A stretch of 64,000 nt of DNA from positions 24,600,283 to 24,664,282 of the forward strand of contig NC_063156.1 in the NCBI RefSeq assembly GCF_020921035.1. Direction: 5' to 3'. Each line of letters begins with the position of its first letter. Position 1 is the first letter of the stretch. The translations under genes and the position numbers were made by a program. Source of the DNA: Rhodamnia argentea (taxonomy: Eukaryota > Streptophyta > Magnoliopsida > Myrtales > Myrtaceae). Shown here in pieces: positions 1-11,032 of this stretch. The notes below the pieces were generated by a model. It was not told where the DNA came from. It saw nothing but the letters and a program-made list of their open reading frames with translations, and ran no database searches.

Positions 1-1790
1 GATTCGGTTACATGGGCATCATATAAATATTCTGTTTTTGGAGATTTCCTTGGATTGTACGCTTTTGTGGGGCCATAAAGGAAACTAAAAGCACACGATT
101 CATGAAGCGCCGAAGAGAGTGCTTGAATCTGAGTTGTTGCATAGAGTGCTTGCATATAATTCACGCAAGTCTTGTGTGGCCGATTAAATCTTGTTATTAG
201 ATTTGTGTAATTTCTTTATAAGATTGAGAGACTATTTCGTAAGAAATTGAAGATTAAATACTGTGTGCGTTATTGGATGTAATTAGGATTGGGAAACACC
301 GAAAGTATTTAAGTGACTCGAACGTGATTTGTAATATCTATGTATCGTTTGATCTATAATGAAATTCATTGATGCTCTTCTCGTGAACATAGGTCTCTAC
401 GATCGAACCACGTACATCTTGTGTTCGATTTATTTTCTTGTTCCGTCTATCTATTATTTGATCGCTTGTTCTGCGCAACAATTGGTATCAGAGCTAGGTT
501 TGGTTGAAGCTGGAGCGAATCAATGGCGACATAAGATGTTAAAGTGAAAATCGATAGATTTGAGGGAAAGGACTTTGGTTTTTGGAAGATGCAAATTAAA
601 GACTATCTATATCGGATGAAACTACATTTGCCTCTATCTGGGAAGAAACTAGAGACGATGAAGCAAGCTAATTGGGAATTCTTGGATAGACGAGTGATGG
701 GTGTTATTTGGCTGACGTTGGCCGTCGCGTTTAACATCGTCAAAGAGAAGACCACTGCGGGTTTGATGAAAGCCTTGTCGAATATGTATGAGAAGCCCTC
801 TGCGATCAACAAGTTCTATTTGATGCGACGTTTGTTTAATTTGAAGATGAGCGAAGGTGGGTCAGTTACTAATCATATCAATGAATTCAATGTGATCGTT
901 AGTCGGTTAAGTTCAGTTGACATTGACTTTGAAGATGAGCTATGTGTTTTGATTCTATTATCCTCATTGCTTGATAGTTAGAATACTACTATTACTGTTG
1001 TTATTAATTTCTCCGGATCAACTAGTTTAACTTTTGATGGGATTCCAGATTTAATTTCGATTGAAGACATCCGTGGAAAAGAATATGGCAAATCTGTATC
1101 TATTGCTTTAGTAGGTGAAAATAGAGGAAGAGCTAGTGCTCGTGTTAGAAGAAATAGTATGAACATGAATAGACATAGTCAGTCTAGGACTTGTGGTGTT
1201 GTCTATTGGAATTGTGGCAAGAGAAAGCATCTTAGAAGGGATTGCCTTAAGTTGAAAACGGAAAGGGCAAGGGAATTAGAATTGAATCTACGGATGATGT
1301 TGCCTCTATAGTTGATGGTAACTCGGATAATGTTGATGTTGTTTTATCTATCACCGATGATTCGTCGTTTGATGGATAGATTATGGATTTAGGTTGTTCG
1401 GTTCATGCTACACCAAACAAGAACCGGTTTACTACTTATCAATGCATGGATAGTAGTAAAGTGCATTTGGGGAACAACGCTTAATGCGATGTAATAGGTT
1501 GGCAATGTTAGAATCGGAATGCATGGCGGTATTGTGAGGGTACCGACCGGAGTTAGGCATATTCTAGAGTTGAAGAAAAATCTGATTTCCTTGAGTGCTC
1601 TAGATTCAGCTGGGTGTCGATACCCTTCATAATGTGGAATTTTGAAGGTTGTTTGAGGTGCCTTGGTAATAATGAAAGGAATCAAGCATAATGACTTGCA
1701 TGAGCTTCAAGGTGAGACAAGTGATGAGTTCGCCTATTGTTCGACGGTTACAATTTATGGTTTGACGCGCCATTCACTCTATACTTTTGA
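1..1790 (+). mobile_element. Ty1/copia LTR retrotransposon fossil, 5' part only
   Basis: The window opens inside an LTR that ends near position 480. It is followed at about 483-495 by a primer-binding site of the initiator-Met tRNA type (TGGTATCAGAGC), as is usual in plant copia elements. Next come a gag region of the UBN2/copia type (about 540-1180), a CCHC zinc knuckle (about 1190-1250) and the start of a protease-like region (about 1380-1480). Recognisable similarity fades by about 1790. Integrase, reverse transcriptase, RNase H and the 3' LTR are not seen. The coding part is broken in several places and reads as an old, non-functional copy. Confidence 0.85.
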
Positions 1791-2235
1791 GGATTGCCGC
1801 CCATTTCTGCAATTGCTTTGATCGTGGTCTCTTTCGCGCCTCTCTCTTTCCTTCGTCGAAACCCATCCTTGACACATGGCTTCCTTACGATCGGTCAGAC
1901 TCTAATTCCAGTGCTCTCAACTGTAGCCGATCATGACTTCCCCACGTGCCTATCACGTGACTCCTTGGGTAATTTTAGGTGTCAATATGGGAAAAGTTGT
2001 CAAAAAAGTTATCCTTTGATTAATTCAATCCTAAATTTTTCATTTTTGCCAATTGAGTCTTAAATTTTTTGACACTTTACTAATTGAGCCGATCCAGCCA
2101 AGTTTACCCGAAATGGCCGACGTGGACAATTCCAAATATCTGGGAAAAATTAAAAATTCATAAATCAAATTGTACATTGGGCCAAATTTTAGGGATTATT
2201 TGTGTCATTTTCCCAAAATTCTTTGAAATTGGCGA
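1791..2235. other. Intergenic, with a half copy of foldback family 1
   Basis: No gene is recognised. Around 2010-2110 there are alternating phrases of the kind 'caattgagtcttaaa' separated by short AT-rich spacers, matching one arm of the foldback family seen complete at 34880-35222 and 61250-61745. The inverted partner arm is not visible here. Confidence 0.4.
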
Positions 2236-2600
2236 GCCATATGGGATATGGATTGGGTGTTGCCGCTGATGAAGTCAATGGCAAATTCCAAGCTTGGAAA
2301 TATACTTTACAGAGATCGTTATTGTTTTGAGAAGTAAGGAGAGGAGCATGATCGCGAGAATAAGAGGAGGAGGGGCTGAATTTTGGGGGGTTAATTTATT
2401 TATCTATTTATTCCATCAATGTAGCCGAACCTGACGCTGTTAAAAAAGAATGGGCCATGCATGGGCCGGCCCATTAGGCCCAAGCCCAGTCAAGTCAACT
2501 GATGACGACAGTAACCTACGAATACGATGCTTGTAACAGACAATGACTATTTGGGAAATGGGAGTATACTCCAAGTCCACACCTGTCTTCTGTGCCAACT
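2236..2600 (+). repeat. Promoter-like block, copy 1 of a dispersed duplication
   Basis: This stretch closely matches 9440-9690. Both share a CCATATGGG start, CAAATTCCAAGCTTGGAAA, a run around GGCCGGCCCATTAGGCCCAA and a TTTGGGAAATGGG segment. Copy 1 carries about 85 extra bases (about 2322-2408). The palindromic GGCCGGCCC and TAGGCCC boxes resemble site II-type elements of plant promoters. Copy 1 lies directly upstream of the receptor-kinase gene and copy 2 directly upstream of the gene at 9933. Confidence 0.7.
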
Positions 2601-2856
2601 TGATCAGGCCCTTTTTCGAACAAAGAAGGAATTTCAGATCTTTATTTGAAATATAATCCACTTTATTCTCTAATTTAAAAAGGACGATAAGGAAAAAGTT
2701 ATCCACGAAAGGGACCCATTATGTGGAAAAACGCTATCCGGCTGTAAAAGGCATTGACCTCGATTGGTCTTCCATCTATAAGTTTGTCATCAATCTCGTT
2801 AATGAAATGCAGACCTCAATTATCTCACCTCCCTCAAACTAACCATCCTCCAAATC

Positions 2857-5800
2857 ATGGCTTCCTTCTTACTACTCCCCAACCAGTCTCCTTTAAGTTT
2901 CTCCTTCCTCTTCTTCTTCTCGCTCTTCTTGGTTGGCGCCACTTCATTTCACGGTGCAGGCGCTTCTGCTTCCCCCATTTCTGTTTTCGCTACCAACGCG
3001 ACTGAGAATAAGGATGAAGCAGAGGCTCTCTTGAATTGGAAATCCACTCTGGACAACCGTAGCCAATCTCTCCTCTCTTCATGGAACGGCAACAACCCTT
3101 GCCGCTTTACCGGTGTGGCTTGCAACGACCACGGAGCCATCGCCCATGTAAATCTTTTCAGTCTCGGTTTGAGAGGAACTCTAGACGGCCTCGACTTCTC
3201 GCGCATAACCAGTGTGGTCAGCTTTAAACTCGGCAACAACTCGATCTATGGCTCCATTCCCTCGAGTATCGGTAACCTTTCCAAACTCAACTTTCTAGGT
3301 CTTTGCTTCAATGAATTGTCCGGGGACATTCCTCCAAGTATAGGCACGCTGGAGACTCTTCATTCTTTCTACCTATGTGCAAACCAGCTTTCTGGACCCA
3401 TACCTTCAGATATCAAGAAACTCACTTCTCTTATCGAACCTTGACCTCTCAGAAAATAAACTCATTGGCTCAATTCCTCCTTCCATAGGAAACTTGAGCA
3501 ATCTAATAGCTATAAACCTCAACTCAAATCATCTTTCAGGCTCGATTCCACAAGAGTTGGGAAAATTGTCATCTCTTGAAGTATTACTAGTATTTAATAA
3601 TAGTTTGACTGGTCCAATCCCGGCATCAATTGGAAACCTGCTCAATTTGACTTTATTAAACCTTGCTGCCAACAAATTCTATGGTTCCTTGCCTTCTGAA
3701 TTTAATAGGTTAAGACGGTTGACGGGATTGTATCTTTCTAACAATGAATTCGAGGGGGAACTGCCAGAAGATGTCTGCCTAGGGCCATCATTGCAATATT
3801 TCCACGCCTTCAATAATCAGTTCACGGGGCACACCCCAACAAGCTTAGAGAACTGCAGCACATTGATCAAATTGGAGCTAGAAGGAAATCAACTGACGGG
3901 AAATATAACAGAATCTTTCGGAATATATCCCCATCTAAATTATGTGGACTTGAGCCACAATCAATTCAATGGCGAACTTTCATGGAAATGGGAGCGTTGT
4001 CCTAATTTGACGAGCTTAAAGATATCAAACAACAACATTTCTGGTGAGATACCCGCAATATTTGGAAGGATGGCTCAGTTACAGGCACTAAACCTTTCTT
4101 CAAATAGCTTAAGTGGAGCGATTCCAAGGGAATTGGGAAGCGTGTCGATGTTGATAGAACTCGATCTAAGCAGCAACGCTATCACAGGAGATGTCCCGAC
4201 TGAGATTGGACTTTTATCCCATATGGCACATCTGAACTTGGCATCAAACAATTTGAGGGGATTGATACCAGTGCAGCTAGGTTCATGCCAAAGGTTGTTG
4301 AGCTTGAACTTGAGCAGAAACAAATTTTGGAGAAGCATTCCTCCAGAGATAGGCAACGCACAGTTCCTTGAGGTTCTCGACTTGAGTCATAATTTGTTGA
4401 CAGGAAACATACCAGGAGTACTTGGACAATTGAGAATGCTGCAAGTTGTAAATATCTCCCACAACAATCTTTCCGGTTCTATTCCATATGCTTTTGATGA
4501 TATGTCAGCCTTGACTTCCATCGATATATCCGACAATAACCTTGAAGGTCCTCTCCCAAACGTCAAAGCTTTCAGTGAGGCTCCATTTGAGGCAATTCAA
4601 CATAACAAAGGGCTCTGTGGAAACGTAGTTGGTTTACCCAAATGCAATTCCACCGGGAGCAAGAAACACAATCGACATTTTGGAGTTAGGATCTAGGTTA
4701 TCCTCATTCTCTCTTTCTTGGGGTTTCTCCTTTTCTGTTGCTCCTTGATCGTTCTTGTTCTCGTCAATCGTCATCGAAGAAGGAATATGAGGAGAGAGAA
4801 CAATGAACAAGCAAATGATTTGGATTTCATGGGTATTTGGAGGTATGATGGCAAAGTTTTTTATGATCGAATCATTGAGGCTACTGAAGGATTCGATGCC
4901 AAGTACTATGTGGGTGAAGGAGCATATGGAGTTGTTTATAAAGCTGAGATATCAAAAAGTCAGATGGTTGCTGTCAAGCGAGCCTCGTTGTCTCGTGAAG
5001 ATAGTGAGGTCTCTGATTTGATAGCATTTGAAAGGGAAATTCGAGCCTTAACAAATATACGTCATCGCAATATCGTGAAGTTCTATGGGTTTTGTTCTCA
5101 CGCCAAAAGCTATTTTTTGGTGTACGAGTATATAGAAAGAGGAAGCTTGAGAGCAACTTTGAACGATAATGAAAGAGCAACCGAATTTCGATGGGACAAG
5201 AGGGTAAATGTGATCCGAGGAGTTGCAGATGCATTGTCCTATATGCATCATGAATGTTCACCTCCATTAATTCATCGAGACTTGACTAGTAACAACATTC
5301 TATTGGATTACGATTATGAGGCTCGTGTTTCCGATTTTGGCACGGCAAGACTGTTGAGGCCCGATTCATCAAATTGGACTACAATTGCTGGCACCATTGG
5401 GTATATTGCTCCAGGTAATTCATAATTTTTTCCAATTTCCATGGCATTCAATGTCAGATATCCCTTCCTCTTGAACTTTTTACTAGTTTGGTGCAATTCT
5501 TCAGTTATTTAATCTTCTTATGGAAATTCTTTAAATCATTGAGAAATTTGAAATTGAGCGTTGATCAAAAAGCTTTCTGAAATTCCTGATAAGGAAGACT
5601 TGGCAAACGAGCAAAAAAACTTATAATCGATTTTTTCCAAGGATATTAAGTTCGTGTAACCTAGATGATGCTCGTAGATTAAGTAGAAATTTGTACTTGT
5701 GATCGTCACGTCATGGGAACCAATATTGTCAATTTGAGTTCAGCTTATGATCAAGGTTTCATAATTATTGTAAATTCCCCACTTGCAGAGCTGGCTTATT

Positions 5801-6189
5801 CTCCGATTCCTTCCAAAAAATGCGATGTGTATAGCTTTGGAGTCGTCGCATTAGAGACAATAATGGGAAAGCATCCGGGAGATCATGTCTCCCGAGAATG
5901 TTCATCCACCCAATCCAAGTCGCCGATGCTGTTGAAGGATGTGTTGGATCAACGTCTCCTGTCTTCTAGTTTTCGTCTTCAAAATGCACAAGACGTGGTC
6001 TCGATTGCCAAGCTAGCACTGGCGTGCTTGCAAGCTGATCCGCACCTTCGACCGACCATGCGACAAGTCTCGCGTGAACTTTGCACTCCAGTACCACTGG
6101 ATGTGCCACTCTCTGCAATAAGCTTAGAGCAACTTCGCGATCTCAATGTCAGGAAATTTGGAGCATTGATGGAAGATGGTAAGTGTTGA
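2857..6189 (+). pseudogene. LRR receptor-like kinase (MIK2-like, LRR-XI/XII type), two lesions
   Basis: Exon 1 is 2857-5414 and exon 2 is 5789-6189; the 374-nt intron splits the kinase APE codon (CCA G|AG), a usual intron position in this family. The product would have a signal peptide (about residues 1-30), an LRRNT domain with the W...NPC pair, about 20 LRRs of 24 residues, a C-terminal cap, one membrane helix (about 4697-4760) and a Ser/Thr kinase: glycine loop GEGAYGVVYKA, lysine in VAVKRAS, HRDLTSNNILL, DFGTARL, and RPTM near the end. Such kinases sit in the plasma membrane and sense peptides or cell-wall cues. Two defects interrupt it: one extra base near 3433 shifts the frame within LRR 4/5, and an in-frame TAG lies at 4694-4696 just before the membrane helix. 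Both flanking frames stay well conserved, so the lesions are recent or are assembly errors. A TATA-like TCTATAAG lies near 2774. Confidence 0.85.
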
Positions 6190-7044
6190 AGCTACTTTGT
6201 CATGTGTTGTGTTTGGCTCTTAATGGCTATGAAGATTACCTTTCAAGTGTCTTCTCGGTTCTCATTAACTCCTAACCAAGTGATTTATGATTTTCACTGC
6301 CGAGCCAGCTTCGCAGTGAACGTTACAGGAACAGTGCAATGTTTGTGGCGTAGAGTCATGGAACCAGAAATAATAGTGGGAAGGCTTCTGAGGTGATCTC
6401 ATTTCACAGCCATTTCCAACTTTTTGCAGAGCGATCAAGAAGTGAATTAGCCAAATGCTATTGGGTCAGCATCTCCTGCTTTCTTTCAACCGAGATAAAG
6501 AACGAGTTGTTTCTATTGCCAGAAGAGATAGTGATTACTAGTAGTCTGTGCACTTTTATCAATGTGATCTTAGTTCAATCAAATCACATTTTACTGATGT
6601 TCAATGTCGTCCTAAAACTTTCAGTTGGTCCAATTAGATCCCTAACATACTTTGATATGTTTGTTTTCATTCTTTCTTTAGTTAATTTAAATGGAATATG
6701 AGTTTTCATTCTCCCATTAATAATTTGAATGAAATATTGCATGGACACCAATTTCATAAAGCTGATGTTTGATGTTGAAAATTACGTGGATTTCACACGT
6801 CATGTTGACTTGAAATTGCAACGGTATGGGAGGACTGCACAATCAATCCTAAAGTTATTATGGAGATTTTAATGGGGTTTCGATTTTTGCATTTGAACCG
6901 GAATATATTTATAAACGGAAACCCTAAACAAGATCCATGCATTTATTGAAATCATTAGGTGTTCAAAGCATACCTTTTGCGGATCAAAGATAAATTAACA
7001 AGCCAGTAATTTCATGGATTAGCACTTTTTTCTCTTGATTTTTT
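6190..7044. other. Intergenic, AT-rich
   Basis: The first part is probably 3' UTR of the receptor kinase. Around 6600-6660 there are phrases like 'gtcctaaaactttcag' and 'caattagatccctaac' resembling the unit of foldback family 1, but no arms can be paired. No gene is recognised. Confidence 0.35.
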
Positions 7045-8690
7045 TTTCTTTCCGGTCCACGAGTTACTGTTCATAGTCTTCAAACTTGCCATTAGTCAGC
7101 CATAGCTCCTTTTACAATCGTTGGTAGCTCCTGCCGCCTTGATTGCCTCCTGTGAATCTTCAATTTGACTCTTTCATAGACCCTAACGCACAGAACGAAT
7201 TCTAAGAACTTGTTTTTTTTCTTTGCCGAAATAGACTCTCTTAATTTCGTGTCCTTTCTGTACGTTTCTTTACAGTCTTAAAATCCCAATTTTACGTGTC
7301 CTAAAACAAACCTGTGTATTTGCAATTACTTTGGGACTTAACGATTTTAAGATCTTTATGTTCAATTCTCAATAACATGCACGATCTAGTTGACGTTGTT
7401 TATGAATTTATGAGAATAACTTAGATTTTATTTAATTTAGGCTAGATCTAGGCACTACAAAATATAAACTCAACCGGCTAATGAAGGGAGATCTTCTACC
7501 CGGAGGTTCATTAAACGTTCCCCAGGTGTTCAAAACTTTTGGTATGCAAGATAGAAGCGGTCTCTAACAAAATATTTTCGGCTATTTAAATATATGAAGG
7601 TCGTTTGTCAGCACAACCTAATCCACAACTAATGTTAGAGTATCAACCTTGATTAGTTTCCATCCATGGATATAAATTTAGTCTCGATTTTTTAAATTGA
7701 ACCAATGTCTTGCTAAACTTTTGAGCGAAAATGTAATCAAGTCCTCTTTCCCTTATCCTCTCGTTTCACATTTTCACATCGTTTAATTATTTTTTTACTT
7801 TGTTTTCATTTTTTATTTATTTTTAAATGTTCGAAAAAATCACTTTTTTTTTTTTTTTTTTTTTTTTTTCTTGCCGGTCCACGAGTTGTTGTTCATCATC
7901 TTCAAACTTGCCATCACTCAGCCAAAGCTCCTTCGGCACTTGGCTTGCTCTAGCAACTGCCGCCTGAACCTCCGGCGAAGTTCATCAACCTTTGCTCGTT
8001 CATTGACCCTCGCTCAACTAATTTAAAGAAGCTGGTTTTTCGGCCAAATAATATTTGAAGAACTTGTTTAAAATCACCTTTTACATGTCCTACCACAGAA
8101 CGTCAGTATTTGCAATGTACTTTGGGACTTAACGATTTTAAGATCTTTATGTTCGATTCACCCTAAGAAGAGCATAGTTGCCGTTGTTTATTTAATTTAG
8201 GGAATTTATAGTATATCTTGTTTTTATTTAATTAAGGATCCGTTTGGGCCTACAAAATTAAACGTAAATAATGATAATTTGAGAACTTCGAAAAATAAAA
8301 ATATATTACCATCCGTGTACGAGGAATGCTATTCAAAAGAACAACTTCCGAAAAAAATATTTTCCGGTTCATTTATAATTTGTCAGCCAAACATAAGTTA
8401 GTCGAGGAAAATCATTTTTCCAACCATGGAAAACAAATTACTTTAAAAGCAGGTTTAAAAATGTTTTCCTCTTTTTGAGAAAAAGGGAACCTCTAGTATG
8501 TTTCTTTCCTTATCCTCTCTTTCACATTTCCGTTCTTTTTAAACAAGTTTTTAATTTATTTTTAACATGTTCAAAAATTTTTTTCTCCTTTCCTTTTTAT
8601 TTTTATTTGTTTAAATTTTTTTCGTTTTCCTTCTTATTCGTCACTTGTCGCCATTTTGTGGCCAACTTGGGATAGATAATTAGCGAGGAG
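7045..8690. repeat. Diverged tandem duplication, unit about 820 bp
   Basis: Unit 1 (about 7045-7867) and unit 2 (about 7868-8690) run in the same order: a CCGGTCCACGAGTT segment with 'cttcaaacttgccat' (7056 and 7875), 'acttaacgattttaagatct' (7337 and 8127), a segment with 'atttgtcagc' and 'ccatggat/aa' (about 7590-7670 and 8370-8430), then 'ttccttatcctctc' and a T-rich tail. A long T run at about 7844-7869 marks the joint. A partial third match to the AAAATATTTTTC/CAGCCAAACATA part lies at about 9000-9125. No conserved reading frame is seen. Confidence 0.7.
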
Positions 8691-9364
8691 TCAAGGATGC
8701 AATCGAGCATCGAACTAGGCAAGCCCATCAGAGCTTGCGGGATCAAGAAAGGTTGAGCCTTGCGGCCTCAATTTTGTCCGGCCAAATGAGGGGAGAATAA
8801 AAAATACAGCTAGTAGAATCAACCTTGCAAAAAACATGGAACAGTCACTATGAAATGTTTAATCAAATTTAGTGAACGGTTTTTGTTTTGTCATCCCTGA
8901 AGCCTCCACAAGTTCCGGATAATTATTCTTGGTCAAGTATCGTAAACCTTCAAATTTCAAAAGATCTGGGAAGAAAAATAAATAACTAAAATATAAACGT
9001 AAAAAAATTAAAAATTGAAAAATAAAAATATATTAAAAGGCATGTACGATGGAAATTGATTTTTCTTACAAAAAGGTGGAAAATATTTTTCATTTCATTT
9101 ATAGTTTCCAGCCAAACATACAAAAATATATCATTATTTGCTAATGAAAAACGCACTTAAATGAAAAATATTAAGGAAATGTCGATAGAATGAATACATC
9201 TCATCATAAAATCGAATAACACCACACGAATTGTGGCTGTCCAAATGCAAGTACGTAAGAAGCAAACTCAGATCAATACAACCTAATAACTTAAAACACC
9301 ATACTGAACACACTGATAAAAATCTCAATGGCTCGTTGCACAAGGGGCAGCGGAGCTCCCCCTT
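8691..9364. other. Intergenic with a decayed partial repeat
   Basis: AT-rich DNA. About 8990-9150 repeats the terminal part of the 7045-8690 duplication (ATAAAAATATATTA followed by CAGCCAAACATA). Nothing else is recognised. Confidence 0.35.
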
Positions 9365-9470
9365 GGGCTTGAACATTTGAGCAAGATATTTGTGTCGGTG
9401 CCTTTTCATGTGGCCCGTCCCGCCACCATATTTCGAAGATAATTTCACAGCACCATATGGGAAATGGATT
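9365..9470 (-). mobile_element. Possible hAT-type BED zinc-finger remnant
   Basis: The minus strand reads a peptide with SKYGGGTGHMKRHRHKY, resembling the second half of the BED zinc finger at the N-terminus of plant hAT transposases (GG(T)GHLKRH...C). The expected cysteine pair before it is not seen and the frame does not continue as a transposase, so this is at best a small decayed fragment. It abuts the promoter-like block at 9440-9690. Confidence 0.3.
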
Positions 9471-9690
9471 AGGTGTTGTCCGCTGATGTAGGTCAACTGC
9501 AAATTCCAAGCTTGGAAACATTCTTTAGGGTGATCGCCATTAGTGCGGGCCGAACATCACGCTGTACAAAAAGAATGGGCCGTGCATGGGCCGGCCCATT
9601 AGGCCCAAGCCCAGGCACGTCATCTAATGAGTCTTTGGGAAATGGGGGAATGTCCTCCAAAGTCCCCCCACCTGTTTTCCGTGTCCGAAC
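9440..9690 (+). promoter_or_regulatory. Promoter-like block, copy 2, upstream of the membrane-protein gene
   Basis: This is the shorter copy of the block at 2236-2600, without the ~85-bp extra segment. It contains the palindromic GGGCCGGCCCATTAGGCCCA region (about 9589-9608), a cluster of GGCCCA boxes common in promoters of housekeeping plant genes. The start codon of the next gene is about 240 bp downstream, so it probably belongs to that gene's promoter. Confidence 0.5.
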
Positions 9691-9773
9691 ATCGCTTCTT
9701 GCTTTTTCTCTTTCATCCAACCCAAACACAACAGCGAAAAGTCAATTCACCCAAACTCAAAGAGAAAGCATCT

Positions 9774-9779
<6 letters not shown>

Positions 9780-9808
<29 letters not shown>
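9780..9808 (+). repeat. (CT)n microsatellite in a probable 5' UTR
   Basis: An uninterrupted CT dinucleotide run lies about 125 bp upstream of the start codon at 9933; shorter CT runs occur at about 9862-9896. Pyrimidine-rich leaders are common in plant 5' UTRs. Confidence 0.85.
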
Positions 9809-9813
<5 letters not shown>

Positions 9814-9932
9814 CTTCCAAGAAACTCGAACCCTACAAGCAATCACCATTAGAGATCACACTTCTCTCTCTCTCTTTCTCTCCTCTCTCTCTCTCTGTAG
9901 CAGACGGGCCGAAGCATTTTCAAGATCCATCC

Positions 9933-9942
9933 ATGGACGAGT

Positions 9943-9984
<42 letters not shown>

Positions 9985-10599
9985 ACATGTTAACGTTCTC
10001 TCCCGTTTTCTTGCAGATCCGAGACATACCCAAAGGAGTACTACCCGCAGAACGCCCCGAGAACCCTCTCCTCCTCCTCCGCCGCCGTCGCCGCCACCAC
10101 GAGCGTCCAGGTGACCGCCCTCGACGGCATCGTCAACGTGAACTCCCTCTTCACCATCGCCGTCTTCGTCGGCCTCTCCCTCACCACCCCGGACCAGCAC
10201 AGCCTCGAGAACCCCGGCCCCTGCGACGCCGGCCTCGACGTCGTCAAGAAGCTCCTGGTCTTCGAGGTCGTCTCCTTCAGCTTCTTCCTCTTCTCCTCCC
10301 TCGTCGCCCAGGGCCTCAAGCTCGCCATCAACCTCCTCAACAGCAAGGACGTGAACGAGGCCCTCAGGGCCCACATCAACATCAGGGTCCTCAGGTTCGG
10401 CATGCTCGGCTCCGCCTTCGGGTCCGTCATGGGCTGCCTCTTCCTGATGCTGTCCATGATCAGCGTGATCGAGATTAGGCTCGGGGTGCTTTCCTGCGGG
10501 AGCAAGTCGGCGGTCCGTGCGGTGTCTGCGCTGGTCGTGCTCGTGTCGTCGGCTCTGGTGGCTTATATTTCCACCGCCGTGTATGCCTTTCTGCATTGA
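9933..10599 (+). CDS. Small four-helix membrane protein, MEE60-like
   Basis: Two coding exons join in phase: 9933-9940 (only 8 nt, ATGGACGA) and 10017-10599, across a 76-nt intron filled by a (CT)n array (donor GTAACT, acceptor TTGCAG). The product is 196 residues. A Ser/Ala-rich N-terminus (about 1-35) is followed by four hydrophobic stretches at about 44-60, 83-108, 122-150 and 168-194. A conserved-looking core includes LVAQGLKLAINLLNSKDV and HINIRVLRFGMLGSAFGS. It resembles plant membrane proteins annotated as maternal effect embryo arrest 60 (At5g05950-like); that name is from memory and the biochemical role is unknown. Exon 2 is very GC-rich at third positions, unlike its surroundings, and so casts long false open frames on both strands. 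It converges with the FAR1-like gene. Confidence 0.8.
9945..9981 (+). repeat. (CT)n array inside intron 1
   Basis: A CT dinucleotide array starts four bases after the donor site of the membrane-protein gene and fills about half of the 76-nt intron. The same arrangement occurs in two other genes here (18926-18952 and 52323-52351). Confidence 0.9.
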
Positions 10600-11032
10600 T
10601 GAGTGTGAACGAGCGTTCCGAAGCAATTGAAAGTAAACTTTTTTAGTGTGTACTGTCTATAATGGGAAGCTGAAGCGAATTTCTAGCTCTTTTGAGTTCT
10701 TTCGTGCTTCTCAAGTGAAATGCAGCTTGGTTCATGGGAAATTTCGATTCTGAAGAAGCGACTCAAGCAGGGTTTTGAATGAGGTGCTCTGTTTCCCAAT
10801 GCAGAGTGATCTTTTGTATAGCTAAGAAAGTTTGATGAAATTATGATAGCAAAGCACAATCAATCAAGCTGATTATAGCCCTTCCATTCTCTACCTCAGC
10901 TATGTTAGCCTTACTATTAACCAATTCCCCTGTTTTTACAAGATTCAACCCATCCTGCAGTTAATCTGAATCCTCAGGGGAAAAGGACATGAACAAGATT
11001 AGTGCAGTTACCAGAGACGCATCACATGTGAC
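10600..11032. other. 3' UTRs between convergent genes
   Basis: The space between the stop codon at 10597-10599 (+) and the one at 11033-11035 (-) is ordinary AT-rich sequence, presumably the two 3' UTRs. Nothing else is seen. Confidence 0.5.

Noticed and set aside
9473-10114. Plus-strand frame through CT repeats (Ser/Leu runs)
   Set aside because: It is produced by the (CT)n microsatellites and crosses the intron of the gene at 9933; no family resemblance.
9856-10626. 256-codon open frame on the minus strand
   Set aside because: It lies antisense to the GC3-rich exon of the membrane-protein gene; its His/Glu/Gly-rich product is a composition shadow.
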